Shown here: positions 24,075 to 32,934 of the stretch, piece after piece | Numbering within the stretch: the stretch's first letter is position 1 | Layout: every line of letters begins with the position of its first letter | DNA from: CF-118 sp035689345 | GTDB taxonomy: Bacteria > Chloroflexota > Dormibacteria > Dormibacterales > Dormibacteraceae | Length of the DNA stretch: 52,767 nt | Direction of reading: 5' to 3' | NCBI GenBank assembly: GCA_035689345.1 | Contig: DASSLR010000100.1 | Span: 1-52,767 of the forward strand | Translations under genes and position numbers: made by a program | The notes under the pieces: model-generated | Told to the model about the DNA's origin: nothing | Databases searched by the model: none | What the model saw: only the letters and a program-made list of their open reading frames with translations

Positions 24075-25432
24075 TCGCGGCCAATCCTCGCCCGCGCGGC
24101 AGGCCTGCTCGTTACATGCTCGCCGCGCTGCTCGCGGCAGCTGTGGTCGTGGTGCTCGTCGGGAACTCGCTGCTCGACTACGTCTTTCTGGACACGATTC
24201 CCGCGCGCGCGACTCTCTACGGGCTCGTGGCGGTCGCCCTCATCGCGCTCGCCACCTACGTCGCGGTCCGCGCCGCCGATCGCGATCCCGCGACCCGCCG
24301 GCGCCACCTGATCCGCGCCGGCGTGCTCCTCGGGCTGGCGGCCATGCTGTGGCTGCTCATCAGCGACCTCTTCGTGTTCGCGCAGTCGGCGGGGCCGGTG
24401 GTCGCGGCCGTGTGCGCGCTCGTCTGCGTGCCGACCACCGCGTTCGGCCTGTGGATCGTGCGCCGCATCGACCGCAACGAGAAGGAGCCATGGCGCCTCG
24501 TGCTGGTGGCGGCGGCCTGGGGCGCCGTCGTCGCGACGAGCCTGGTCATCTGGGCCGAGACGTTCTGGGGCGCCATCGCGATCAACACGCTGGTGCCAGG
24601 GCCTGGTCTGGACGCGTCCAACGCGTTTTCAGCGGGCCTGTTCGAGGAGCTCGGCAAAGGCGCCGCGGTGCTGCTCCTCTTCCTCGTCATGCGCAACGAG
24701 TTCGACGACGTCGTGGACGGGATCGTCTATGGAGCAGCGGTGGGGCTCGGCTTCAACTTCATGGAGACGATCACGTACATGACCAACCTGTACGCGATCT
24801 TCAGCCCCGAGGGCGCAGGCGGCGTGGCCGCGGGCTTCCAGTGGTACGCACGCCAGGTGCTGGGCCTGTTCATGGGCCATGCGACGTACACGGCGCTCGT
24901 CGGCGCGGGCATCGGCATCGCGCGCCAGCTGCCGTCGCCGCGCCACAAGGTGGTCGCCATCATTGCGGGCTTTCTGGTCGCCATCGCCGCGCACTTCTCG
25001 TGGGACGCGTGGCTCACGTTCTTCCCCATCGAGACGTCGCTCTTCGGTCTCGTCGAAGTGCACCTCCGCACCATCATCATGACCGGCCCGTTCACGGCGG
25101 GCGTCATCGTGCTGCTGGCCCTGGGATTGCGCAACGAGAGCCGCGCGCTTCACGACCAGCTGCGCCAGGAGGCGGCACTCGGCGCGGGCGCGGTCCTGCC
25201 GGCGGAGGTGGAGATCCTCGCGGCCCCATGGCGGCGTTTCGGCGAACGGCTGCGCGCGCTCGACAAGGGTGGGCTTCAGGCCTACGTGCGCCTGGCGCGC
25301 CTGCAGACCGCGCAGCTCGACCTGGCGATGGAACGCTGGCACCGCGAGAGGCGGGAGATCGACACGCCGCTCGAAGCCGAGCAGCAGCTGCGCAACGAGA
25401 TCCTCACTTTGCGGCAGCGAGCCGCGTTCTGA
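24071..25432 (+). CDS. PrsW-family intramembrane metalloprotease
   Basis: 453 aa from a GTG overlapping the upstream stop. It has at least nine predicted membrane helices. The PrsW hallmarks are present: FEELGKGAA (catalytic EExxK), GLGFNFMETI, LGLFMGHATYTALVGAG with the conserved His, and the later HFSWDAWL. In Bacillus, PrsW cleaves an anti-sigma factor. A charged C-terminal helix of about 100 residues (MERWHRERREIDTPLEAEQQL) is cytoplasmic. The substrate is unknown. Confidence 0.85.
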   Translation: MIAANPRPRGRPARYMLAALLAAAVVVVLVGNSLLDYVFLDTIPARATLYGLVAVALIALATYVAVRAADRDPATRRRHLIRAGVLLGLAAMLWLLISDLFVFAQSAGPVVAAVCALVCVPTTAFGLWIVRRIDRNEKEPWRLVLVAAAWGAVVATSLVIWAETFWGAIAINTLVPGPGLDASNAFSAGLFEELGKGAAVLLLFLVMRNEFDDVVDGIVYGAAVGLGFNFMETITYMTNLYAIFSPEGAGGVAAGFQWYARQVLGLFMGHATYTALVGAGIGIARQLPSPRHKVVAIIAGFLVAIAAHFSWDAWLTFFPIETSLFGLVEVHLRTIIMTGPFTAGVIVLLALGLRNESRALHDQLRQEAALGAGAVLPAEVEILAAPWRRFGERLRALDKGGLQAYVRLARLQTAQLDLAMERWHRERREIDTPLEAEQQLRNEILTLRQRAAF

Positions 25433-25943
25433 TCCGAAACACGGTCAAGACCAGCAGCGCGGCGGCCGTGCCCCACGTGATGGCGGAGACCAGCGGGTCG
25501 CTGAAGTCGGTGCCGCCCAGCACCGCGTGCAGGAACACGAGCGCGAACGCGACGTAGGCAAGCCGGTGCAGCCAGCGCCACGCCGGCGCATTCATGCGCC
25601 GCTTCATCCACGCCGTCACCGTCACCAGCACCAGCAGGTCCAGCGACAGCGTGCCGAGGCCGATGGCAAGGGTGCCGTAGGGCGCAAGAAATGGCACCAG
25701 CACGTCGAGCGGCGTGACGCGCGCGGTGTGGTCGAGGAGCAGGGCGGCGACGTGGAGCGCCGCGAGCGGTATCCACAGCACCGTCGTGTACTCGTGCAGG
25801 GAGCGCAGCGCGCGATTGCTCCCCACCCAGTCGAGCACGGCGGTGCGGAGCGCGATGCCGGTCAGCAGAGCGATGGCGAGCGACGCGTACGACGCAAGAC
25901 CGCACACGCGCGCGAGCACCCAGAGAAACTGGTCCGCCGTCAT
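25404..25943 (-). CDS. Ferric reductase-like heme-b membrane protein
   Basis: 179 aa from the ATG at 25943, overlapping the apbE stop (ATGA). It has about six membrane helices. Four histidines occupy ferric reductase-like positions, in SLHEYTTVLW, ALHVAALL, WLHRLAYVAF and FLHAVLGG, as for two b hemes. It probably moves electrons across the membrane. It is the last gene of the DUF1800-DUF1501-sORF-apbE operon and is convergent with the PrsW-type gene (29-bp overlap). Confidence 0.82.
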   Translation of the reverse strand: MTADQFLWVLARVCGLASYASLAIALLTGIALRTAVLDWVGSNRALRSLHEYTTVLWIPLAALHVAALLLDHTARVTPLDVLVPFLAPYGTLAIGLGTLSLDLLVLVTVTAWMKRRMNAPAWRWLHRLAYVAFALVFLHAVLGGTDFSDPLVSAITWGTAAALLVLTVFRIRTRLAAAK

Positions 25944-26668
25944 CGCAACATTCCGCCTATGAGCGCGGTCTTGGCGAAGACCTCGGCCTCGAAGGCGGTG
26001 TTCGCCACGACAGAGACCTCTTCGACACCCGAGGCCGCCGGCAGGCCCGTGCGCGGATCGATGACGTGATGCAGTTCGCCCCACCTCCGCTTGCGCGTGC
26101 TGCTCGTGGCCACGCCCACGTCGCGCAGCAGATACGTCTCGCCCGCGATGCCGACGGGCCATTCGCCGCGCGCGAACAGGTCGCCTCCGAGGTTGACGAG
26201 CACGTGCCCGCCGAGGAGCTCGCTGAGGCGATCGGCCATCCAGCCTTTGGCGATGCCGCCGAGGTCGATGCGCGCGCTATGCGCCAAACGCGCGCTTCCC
26301 CGCCGGAGTTGCAGCACGTTATGGAGATAAGGAGCGGAATGGGCTTCGGCCAGCGCGGGAGCCGTCGGCCCGGCGACCAGTGGTCGCGTGTAGCCGATCG
26401 CGAGCATCGACGGCAGCACCGCGATGTTGACCAGCCCGTGGCTCAGCTCGAAGGCGCGCAGCGATGCGCGCAGCATCTCTTCGAGCTCGCGCGAGATCTC
26501 GACCCAGCGGCCTCCTGCCGCGTTGAGCTCGCACAGCTCGCTCGATTCGTCGAATCGGGTGATGCGAGCCGCGATGCGGCGCACCCAGCGTTCACCTTCG
26601 AGCAGGTCGCCGTCGCCGAAGAGGCTGCACGTCGTGCCCATGGCGTGGAAGTGCAGCTCAGGACGCAT
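25940..26668 (-). CDS. apbE: ApbE-type FAD:protein FMN transferase
   Basis: 242 aa. ApbE attaches FMN to a Thr of an extracytoplasmic redox protein. Visible motifs: FHAMGTTCSLF at the N-terminus, ITRFDESSELCELN, IDLGGIAKGWMADRL (FAD/metal site, near 135), LVNLGGDLFARG, and HHVIDPRTGLPA near 195. It is shorter than E. coli ApbE (~350 aa) and has no obvious signal peptide. It overlaps genes on both sides. No FMN-binding-domain substrate is encoded in the window. Confidence 0.9.
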   Translation of the reverse strand: MRPELHFHAMGTTCSLFGDGDLLEGERWVRRIAARITRFDESSELCELNAAGGRWVEISRELEEMLRASLRAFELSHGLVNIAVLPSMLAIGYTRPLVAGPTAPALAEAHSAPYLHNVLQLRRGSARLAHSARIDLGGIAKGWMADRLSELLGGHVLVNLGGDLFARGEWPVGIAGETYLLRDVGVATSSTRKRRWGELHHVIDPRTGLPAASGVEEVSVVANTAFEAEVFAKTALIGGMLR

Positions 26669-26846
26669 AGGTCGTGGTCACCGGTTGCACGTCCGCGGGC
26701 CTGATCGACGACGAGAGCACCGGCGGCTGCAGCGGCGCGTTCGGGTTTTTCACGTGCGCGCTGACGTACGCGGCCGAGACCGCGGTCGCGAGCAGGCTCA
26801 AGAACGTGGCGCCGACTTTCAACAGGAAGCCGCGCGGATCCTTCAC
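26658..26846 (-). CDS. Small membrane protein between DUF1501 and apbE
   Basis: 62 aa from a GTG in a GTGA overlap with the DUF1501 stop; its end overlaps the apbE start by 11 bp. One membrane helix (LLKVGATFLSLLATAVSAAYV) is followed by a Pro/Ser/Thr-rich tail ending PVTTTYAS. No family is recognised. Double overlap argues that it is a real, translated operon member. Confidence 0.6.
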   Translation of the reverse strand: MKDPRGFLLKVGATFLSLLATAVSAAYVSAHVKNPNAPLQPPVLSSSIRPADVQPVTTTYAS

Positions 26847-28123
26847 TCCAGGAACGGGACGGAGTCGAAGGTCGCGCCCAGGATCTCCTTGGCGTCGGCG
26901 CCGAGGTGGCCGCCGAGTATCTCCTGGTACACCGAGCGAAAGTCGACGGCGTACTTGAGGTTGCCGGTCGAGTCGAGATCGGTGAGGCTTGGCTCCGCGC
27001 CATACAGCCCGCCCTTGGCAGGGTCGCCGATGAGCAGCAGCGGCGCGGCCGCGCCGTGGTCGGTGCCGCCGCTCGCGTTCTCCTTGGGGCGCCGGCCGAA
27101 CTCCGACCACGTGGCGATGAGCACTTTGTCCGACCTGCCATGCGCGGCCAGGTCCGCGTAGAACGCGGTCACCGCGGAGTCGAGATAGGCCATCAGGTCG
27201 TCGTGCCGGCTCAGCTCCGTGTAGTGCGTGTCGAAGCCTCCGAGCGTGACGTGCAACAGCTTGACGCCGGTGCCCGTGACGATGAGCTCCGCGGCCAGTT
27301 GCAACGCGGCCGCAAGCTGGTTCTTTGACGAATAGACGAGCTTCACCTTGTCCGAGTAATCGGCCATCGGCTGGTAAGCGGCGGCCGAGGTGCGCAGGGT
27401 CGCCACCGTCTCGGTGGCCGTGGCGATGGCGGTGTCGAACAGCGCGCCGTAGATGCCGGGCGTGCCCTTGTACAGGGCGCCCACCGCCGCCTCGACCTCG
27501 CTCCCACCCGTGAAGCCGAACGTCTTCTGTTCCTGGATCACGGTCATCGTCGCCTGCAGGTCGCGCAGCGCCCCGGGTACGTCGGTCGCGCCGCACGCGC
27601 AGCCGGTCAGGGGGTGGCCGTTCGAGTCATACGAAGTCGCCAGCGTGCGCCCGAGCCAGCCGTCGACCTGACGGCGCGTCGGGTCGCCGGTTTCCCAGAT
27701 GCGGATCGACTCGAAGTGCGAGAACGTCGGGTTGGGGTAGCCGACGCCCTGCACGATCGCGACCTTGCCCTTGTCCCACAGGCTCTTGATGCCGGCGAGG
27801 TTGTGGTTGAGGCCGTACCGCCCGTTGAGAGGCAAAGCTTGAGCGACCATCGGCGCGGCGAGCTTGGGTCGCAGGTCGTGCAGCGTCGGATCGGCTAGAG
27901 GCACGAGCGTGCGCAGGCCGTCGTTGCCGCCGGCGAGCTGGATCATCACGAGCACGTTGTCGTTGGTGACGCCTTCCCGCTTGGCGGCGTACACGGCGCG
28001 CGCGAATGCGTCGGGCACCGCGGCATAACCGGCGGCGAGACCGGCCGCGCCGGCGCCGAACACGAGGCCCGCGCGCAGGAAGTCACGACGCTTGAGCTGG
28101 TTGATGCCGATGTCTGTCTTCAT
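26843..28123 (-). CDS. Tat-exported DUF1501 protein
   Basis: 426 aa from the ATG at 28123, 11 bp after the DUF1800 stop. The N-terminus LKRRDFLRAGLVFGAGAAGLAAGY is a twin-arginine signal. LAGGNDGLRTLVPL, YGLNHNLAGIKSLWDKG, GYPNPTFSHFESIRIWETGD and TWSEFGRRPKENASGGTDHG are characteristic of DUF1501, a sulfatase-like fold family. It nearly always pairs with DUF1800. The exact reaction is unknown; an extracytoplasmic role is implied by the signal. Confidence 0.9.
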   Translation of the reverse strand: MKTDIGINQLKRRDFLRAGLVFGAGAAGLAAGYAAVPDAFARAVYAAKREGVTNDNVLVMIQLAGGNDGLRTLVPLADPTLHDLRPKLAAPMVAQALPLNGRYGLNHNLAGIKSLWDKGKVAIVQGVGYPNPTFSHFESIRIWETGDPTRRQVDGWLGRTLATSYDSNGHPLTGCACGATDVPGALRDLQATMTVIQEQKTFGFTGGSEVEAAVGALYKGTPGIYGALFDTAIATATETVATLRTSAAAYQPMADYSDKVKLVYSSKNQLAAALQLAAELIVTGTGVKLLHVTLGGFDTHYTELSRHDDLMAYLDSAVTAFYADLAAHGRSDKVLIATWSEFGRRPKENASGGTDHGAAAPLLLIGDPAKGGLYGAEPSLTDLDSTGNLKYAVDFRSVYQEILGGHLGADAKEILGATFDSVPFLE

Positions 28124-28134
28124 GGCACGTGCAC

Positions 28135-29553
28135 CTACTTGAGCTGGAATTCCGGCGATGCGAGGGTGACGAACCAGCGCGTGCGCTCGTCCGTCGCGCT
28201 GTTGAGCATCGACGCGGTCTGCGGACCGACCACGCCGTCGAGCTGGTGCCTGATCGCGTCGGCCGACGGCGGCAGCGAGCTCGTTGCGGCGAGCGCGGCG
28301 GTGACGAAGTTGACGCGCTCGATGACGGTGTTGGAGGAGATCCACGCCTCGTTGTTGGGCCAGCCGCCGACGTCGGGTGGATCGAACAGCGACTGCCCCA
28401 TCCCAGGGCCTGAGGCGACGACGACCTTGCCGAGCTTCGTGTCGCCAAGTGCGCGCGCGGCCTGGACCATGAACTCGGTCGGGGACTTGACGAGCGCGCG
28501 GTAGGCGGCCGGCGCGACGAACTCGTCGCTCGTGAACACGGCGCGCATCAGAGTCTTCATGTCGTAGTTGCTGCGCCGGAACGAATCGGCCAGCCTGCTC
28601 ACGAGACCCGCCGCCGGCTGTCCCGTGAGGAACTGCTGCAGCACCTTGGTGGTGATGAACTGCGCGGTGGCCGGCTGGGCGAGGATGCGCTCGATCACTC
28701 CCTCCGTGTCCAGCGAACCGGTCTTACCGAGATATGTGATCGAGCCGCTGTACGCCCGGCGCGCATTGAACACGCCGGCCTTCGGGCTCGTGTAGACGGG
28801 AAGGTTGCGGCCGGTGCCAGGCGCGGGTGCAGTCGAGTCTGGACGCGGCAGCTGCCATCCGGTCAGCGCCAGCGCCGATTGGCGCACGTCCTCCTCCGAG
28901 TAGTTGCCGGCGCCCATCGTGAACAGCTCCATGAGCTCGCGCGAGTAGTTCTCGTTGGGGCTCGAGGCGACGGAGGTCGCGAGGTCGAGGTAGCGCAGCA
29001 TCGCGGGGTCGGTGGTGACCTGCATCAGCATCGAGCCCAGGTTGGTCATCGCCATGCGGCGCCATGTCAGGTTCTGCCAGTACATGAAGGTGTTGTCAGC
29101 GGTCTTGCGGTAGTCGCTGGTGAAGTGCCCGTGCCAGAACAGCGTCATGCGCTCCGCGAAAGGAGTTGGCGTCGTGAGCATGTGGTCGACCCACCACTGC
29201 TGCAGCTGCGTCACGGCGAACCGGCCGCCAGGCGTCGACGCCGCGTCGAGCGCCGGCGGCTCTGCCGGCTTCGTCTCGACCAGGCGGTCGAGGGTTCTGG
29301 CGAAACCGTCGGAGAGGGCCGCCTCAAGCTGGGCGGCCGTGTAGCCGAGCGTCGTCCGGCGCAGCAGCTGCATGACGCGCGCCGACTCGGCGCCCAGCGG
29401 CGACGCCCAGTCGGTGCCCGATCGGCCCGGCACGGCGGTGTGAGAGAGGTTCGACAGCGTCGGGCTGAGCAGGCGCACGGCGCCGACGCCGAGCCCGGCA
29501 GCCACGGCCGCCACGAGGGCCTGCCTCCGGGTCAGCTGTCTGGCGAGGGCCAT
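28135..29553 (-). CDS. Tat-exported DUF1800 protein
   Basis: 472 aa from the ATG at 29553. The N-terminal signal contains TRRQALVAAVAAGLGVG. LLRRTTLGYTAAQLEAAL, FWHGHFTSDYRKT, NENYSRELMELFTMGAGNYSEEDV and FDPPDVGGWPNNEAWIS are DUF1800 landmarks. It is the first gene of a five-gene minus-strand operon and divergent from WS/DGAT. Longer upstream reading frames overlap the divergent gene and are not used. Confidence 0.9.
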   Translation of the reverse strand: MALARQLTRRQALVAAVAAGLGVGAVRLLSPTLSNLSHTAVPGRSGTDWASPLGAESARVMQLLRRTTLGYTAAQLEAALSDGFARTLDRLVETKPAEPPALDAASTPGGRFAVTQLQQWWVDHMLTTPTPFAERMTLFWHGHFTSDYRKTADNTFMYWQNLTWRRMAMTNLGSMLMQVTTDPAMLRYLDLATSVASSPNENYSRELMELFTMGAGNYSEEDVRQSALALTGWQLPRPDSTAPAPGTGRNLPVYTSPKAGVFNARRAYSGSITYLGKTGSLDTEGVIERILAQPATAQFITTKVLQQFLTGQPAAGLVSRLADSFRRSNYDMKTLMRAVFTSDEFVAPAAYRALVKSPTEFMVQAARALGDTKLGKVVVASGPGMGQSLFDPPDVGGWPNNEAWISSNTVIERVNFVTAALAATSSLPPSADAIRHQLDGVVGPQTASMLNSATDERTRWFVTLASPEFQLK

Positions 29554-29632
29554 GCGGCCAGTTAGCGCCGCAACGGTCTGGCGAGAGTCAGCCGAATGTG
29601 AAGAATTCGTAAGCGTGCCGAGGCGAACTCCC

Positions 29633-31021
29633 ATGTCCAGCGTCGACGCCGCCTGGCTCGGGATGGAGGACCCGACCAACCTGATGATGGTCACGGGCGT
29701 GATGGCGCTCGACGGCCAGGTCGACGTCAAGCGCCTGCGCACCACGCTCGATCGCCGGCTGGCGCCGTTCTCGCGGTTCCACCAGCGCGTCGTCCGCCCT
29801 CGCACCCGGGCCGGCATCGCGCACTGGGAGGACGACCCGGAGTTCGACGTCGACAACCACCTCACTCACGTGGCGCTGCCGGCGCCCGCGACCGAAGCCG
29901 CGCTCCGCAAGTTCGTTTCCGACGTCATGAGCACGCCGCTCGACTTCGCCAAGCCGCTCTGGCATATGCACCTGATCGACGGCTATCACGGCGGTTCGGT
30001 GGTGCTGACGCGCATCCATCATTCGATCGCCGACGGCATCGCCCTCGTCCGCGTGCTCCTCTCGCTCACCGACGAGTCCGCCGCCGCGAAGCCGCCCGCA
30101 CGCGCCAGGCGCGAATCAGCCGGCGCCTCGGCGTTCTCGCTCGAGTGGCTTCCCGCGGCCGTGCGGCGCGGGTTGAAGGCGGGACAGGACCTGGCCGCGA
30201 GGCCGGATCGCGTGCTCGAGGTGGCGCGTGTCGGCGCGCACGGCGCGTACCGGCTGGGCCGCCTGGTGGTCCTGCCGCCGGATCCGGCGACGGTCTTCAA
30301 AGGCAAGCTGGGCCGGCGCAAGCGGGCAGCGTGGTCGGAGTCGCTGCCGCTGGAAGACTTCAAGGCCATCGGCAAGGCACACGGCGCGACCGTCAACGAC
30401 GTGCTGGTCGCCGCGGCGACGGGCGCACTGCGGCGCTACATGGAGAAGCGCGGTGATCCAACGACGGGCGTGGCCATCCGCGCGTCGGTGCCGGTCAACC
30501 TGCGGCCGCTCGACCGCGCGCACGAGCTGGGCAACGCGTTCGGCCTCGTGTTCCTGACGCTTCCGGTGGGAATCGCCGATCCTGCGCGCCGGCTGCGCGC
30601 CATCAAGAAGGAGATGGACGGCCTCAAGCAGTCGCCCGAGGCGCTCGTGGCCTTCGGCGTGCTGAGCCTGATGGGCCTGGCGCCCGTGGAGGTCGAGCAG
30701 GTCGGGCTGCGCTTCTTCGGCAGCAAGGCGACAGCGGTGCTGACCAACGTGCCGGGACCGCGGCAGCCGCTCTACCTGGCCGGCCGAAAGATCGACCGGG
30801 TGATGTTCTGGGTGCCGCAGTCCGGCCACCTCGGGCTGGGGGTCAGCATCATCAGCTACGCCGGGGGCGTGATGCTCGGCGTCGCCACCGACGCCGGGCT
30901 GGTGCCCGACCCGGAGAAGATCGTCGAGGCGTTCAAGGTGGAGTTCGAGGCGATGCGGAAGGCAGCTCTCGCCCCCACCCTGACCCTCGCCCGCAAGCGG
31001 GGGAGAGGAAGGCATGTTTAG
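29633..31021 (+). CDS. Wax ester synthase/diacylglycerol acyltransferase (WS/DGAT)
   Basis: 462 aa. The enzyme transfers acyl-CoA to long-chain alcohols or diacylglycerol. The catalytic HHSIADG motif lies near residue 129, PLDFAKPLWHMHLIDG precedes it, and NDVLVAAATGALRRYM and the C-terminal NVPGPRQPLYLAG are WES_acyltransf/DUF1298 signatures. ATG 29633 is chosen because GAGG lies 9 bp upstream; a GTG at 29615 is possible. The last ~15 residues (TLTLARKRGRGRHV) are encoded by a REP-like palindromic repeat and look like an acquired tail. Confidence 0.9.
   Translation: MSSVDAAWLGMEDPTNLMMVTGVMALDGQVDVKRLRTTLDRRLAPFSRFHQRVVRPRTRAGIAHWEDDPEFDVDNHLTHVALPAPATEAALRKFVSDVMSTPLDFAKPLWHMHLIDGYHGGSVVLTRIHHSIADGIALVRVLLSLTDESAAAKPPARARRESAGASAFSLEWLPAAVRRGLKAGQDLAARPDRVLEVARVGAHGAYRLGRLVVLPPDPATVFKGKLGRRKRAAWSESLPLEDFKAIGKAHGATVNDVLVAAATGALRRYMEKRGDPTTGVAIRASVPVNLRPLDRAHELGNAFGLVFLTLPVGIADPARRLRAIKKEMDGLKQSPEALVAFGVLSLMGLAPVEVEQVGLRFFGSKATAVLTNVPGPRQPLYLAGRKIDRVMFWVPQSGHLGLGVSIISYAGGVMLGVATDAGLVPDPEKIVEAFKVEFEAMRKAALAPTLTLARKRGRGRHV
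30968..31012. repeat. REP-like palindromic repeat at the 3' end of the WS/DGAT gene
   Basis: The motif CCCTCGCCCGC-AA-GCGGGGGAGAGG forms an imperfect hairpin preceded by CTCTCGCCCCCACCCTGA. It resembles the dispersed bacterial repeats whose translation gives PLTPTLSPxxRG-like tails. The terminator at 51325-51353 has a similar stem (CCCTCTCCCGC/GCGGGAGAGGG). Confidence 0.55.
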
Positions 31022-31053
31022 GGCTTTCGTTACGGGGTAATCTTGTAAGCGCC

Positions 31054-32007
31054 ATGGCGGGAACCACGCCGGCCACCGAGCGCGAGGCCCTGGACGCCTA
31101 CTCGACCACGATCGTGGCGGTCGCCGAACGGGTCCTCCCGACCGTCGCCAGCCTCCGCGTCCACCGCGCGGGCGTCCGCGATGGCGGCGCGGGCTCCGGC
31201 GTGGTGATCACGCCCGACGGCTTCATCGTCACCTCGGCCCACGTCGTCGCCCAGTCGCGGACCGCCACGGCCGCCTTCATCGACGGCTCGGAGTACGAGC
31301 TGGACGTGATCGGCGCCGACCCGCTTTCCGACCTCGCGATTGGCCGGGCGCGCGCCGCCACCCTCAAGCCCATCGAGGTCGGCAACGCCGACAGCCTGCG
31401 CGTGGGTCAGCTCGTGGTCGCCATCGGCAACCCGATGGGCTTCAGCGGGTCCGTCACGTCGGGGGTCGTCAGCGGGTTAGGCCGCTCGCTGGCGACCGCC
31501 GACGGCAACGGGCATCGCCGGTTCGTCGAAGACGTCATCCAGACCGACGCGGCACTCAACCCCGGAAACTCCGGCGGTGCCCTTGCCGACTGGCAGTCGC
31601 GCCTGGTCGGGGTCAACACGGCGGTGGCCGGCATGGGACTCGGGCTCGCCGTGCCCATCAATCCCACCACGCAGGCGATCCTCTCGGCGCTCATGCGCAA
31701 CGGCCGCGTGCGCCGTGCGTTCCTCGGGATCGCAGGTGGAACGCGCTCGCTGCCTCCGTCAGTCGCGCAGCGCACCGGCTTCCAGGCGGGCGTCGAGGTC
31801 CAGGAGGTCGTGGCCGACAGTCCGGCCGCGGCGGCACGGCTGCGCAGCGGCGACCTCATAGTCGAGGTCGACGGATCGGCCGTGTCGAAGGCCGGTGACC
31901 TGCAGAGGCTGATGGTCGAGGCACGCATCGGCTCGAAGCTGGGCGTGCGGATCGTGCGCGAGGACAGGCTCGTGGCGCTCGAGGTCGTACCGGCCGAACT
32001 CAAATAG
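31054..32007 (+). CDS. HtrA/DegP-type serine protease with PDZ domain, no signal peptide
   Basis: 317 aa. The trypsin-like triad is complete: H63 in TSAHVV, D93 in LSDLAIG, S173 in NPGNSGG. One PDZ domain covers about 225-317 (GVEVQEVVADSPAAAARLRSGDLIVEVDG). No hydrophobic N-terminal segment exists, unlike most HtrA proteins, so it should be cytoplasmic unless the start is wrong; upstream codons reach into the WS/DGAT region within 30 bp. PPK2 follows 10 bp downstream. Confidence 0.87.
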   Translation: MAGTTPATEREALDAYSTTIVAVAERVLPTVASLRVHRAGVRDGGAGSGVVITPDGFIVTSAHVVAQSRTATAAFIDGSEYELDVIGADPLSDLAIGRARAATLKPIEVGNADSLRVGQLVVAIGNPMGFSGSVTSGVVSGLGRSLATADGNGHRRFVEDVIQTDAALNPGNSGGALADWQSRLVGVNTAVAGMGLGLAVPINPTTQAILSALMRNGRVRRAFLGIAGGTRSLPPSVAQRTGFQAGVEVQEVVADSPAAAARLRSGDLIVEVDGSAVSKAGDLQRLMVEARIGSKLGVRIVREDRLVALEVVPAELK

Positions 32008-32017
32008 ACTCAGGAAC

Positions 32018-32848
32018 GTGGCGGCCCAGAAGATCCGAGATCTCCTGGTCGCCAGGCTGATTGACGGGCGCTTCCGCGTCGCCGACGTCGACCCCGATTC
32101 CACGCCCGGGCTGAAGAAGCGCCACCAGGCCAAGACGGACCTGGCCAAGCACAAGGCCAGGCTGTTCGAGCTGCAGGAGCGCCTGTACGCCGAGCACAAG
32201 CGCTCGCTCCTCATCGTCCTGCAAGCCATGGACACGGGCGGCAAGGACGGCACCGTGACCCACGTGATCGGGAACATGAACCCCGAGGCGGTCGTGATCA
32301 CCGGCTTCAAGGCCCCGACGCCCGAGGAGAAGCGGCACAACTTCCTCTGGCGCATCCGCAAACACCTCCCGCAGCCGGGCGACGTCGGCATCTTCAACCG
32401 CTCCCATTACGAGGACGTGCTCGTGGCGCGCGTCCACAACCTGGCGCCGACCGGCGTCATCGAGCGCCGCTATGGCCAGATCAAACAGTTCGAACAGGAT
32501 CTCGTGAGGTCGAAGACGCGGGTGGTCAAGTTCATGCTGCACATCTCGTACGAGGAGCAGCGCCGGCGCCTGCTCGACCGCCTCAAGAATCCCGACAAGC
32601 GCTGGAAGTTCAACGAGCACGACATCGACGAGCGCGCCTACTGGGATGACTACATGAGCGCCTACAGCATCGCCATCACCCGCTGTTCCCCCGAGTCGGC
32701 GCCGTGGTACGTGATCCCGGCGGACGACAAGGACTACCGGAACTGGGCCGTGGCCTCGATCCTGATCGAGACCCTGGAGGACATGAATCCGCAGTACCCG
32801 CAGCCGAAGCTGAACATCCCCCGGCTGGTCAAACGACTTAACGCGTAA
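32018..32848 (+). CDS. Polyphosphate kinase 2 family (polyphosphate:nucleotide phosphotransferase)
   Basis: 276 aa. PPK2 transfers phosphate between polyphosphate and nucleotides. Walker A is MDTGGKDGT (about 71-79), Walker B FNRSHYEDVLV (about 125-135), and the lid RRYGQIKQFEQ. The N-terminal PGLKKRHQAKTDLAKHK and length fit the single-domain PPK2 class that can phosphorylate AMP and ADP; class assignment is by resemblance. The start is GTG at 32018. Confidence 0.9.
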   Translation: MAAQKIRDLLVARLIDGRFRVADVDPDSTPGLKKRHQAKTDLAKHKARLFELQERLYAEHKRSLLIVLQAMDTGGKDGTVTHVIGNMNPEAVVITGFKAPTPEEKRHNFLWRIRKHLPQPGDVGIFNRSHYEDVLVARVHNLAPTGVIERRYGQIKQFEQDLVRSKTRVVKFMLHISYEEQRRRLLDRLKNPDKRWKFNEHDIDERAYWDDYMSAYSIAITRCSPESAPWYVIPADDKDYRNWAVASILIETLEDMNPQYPQPKLNIPRLVKRLNA

Positions 32849-32934
32849 GCGGCGTTCCTGAAGCTTTGGTACGTTAACAACGGCTAAAACGCCGGCGCCG
32901 GAAGTGCCGAGCGTGCATAGGGGGATGTAGATCG

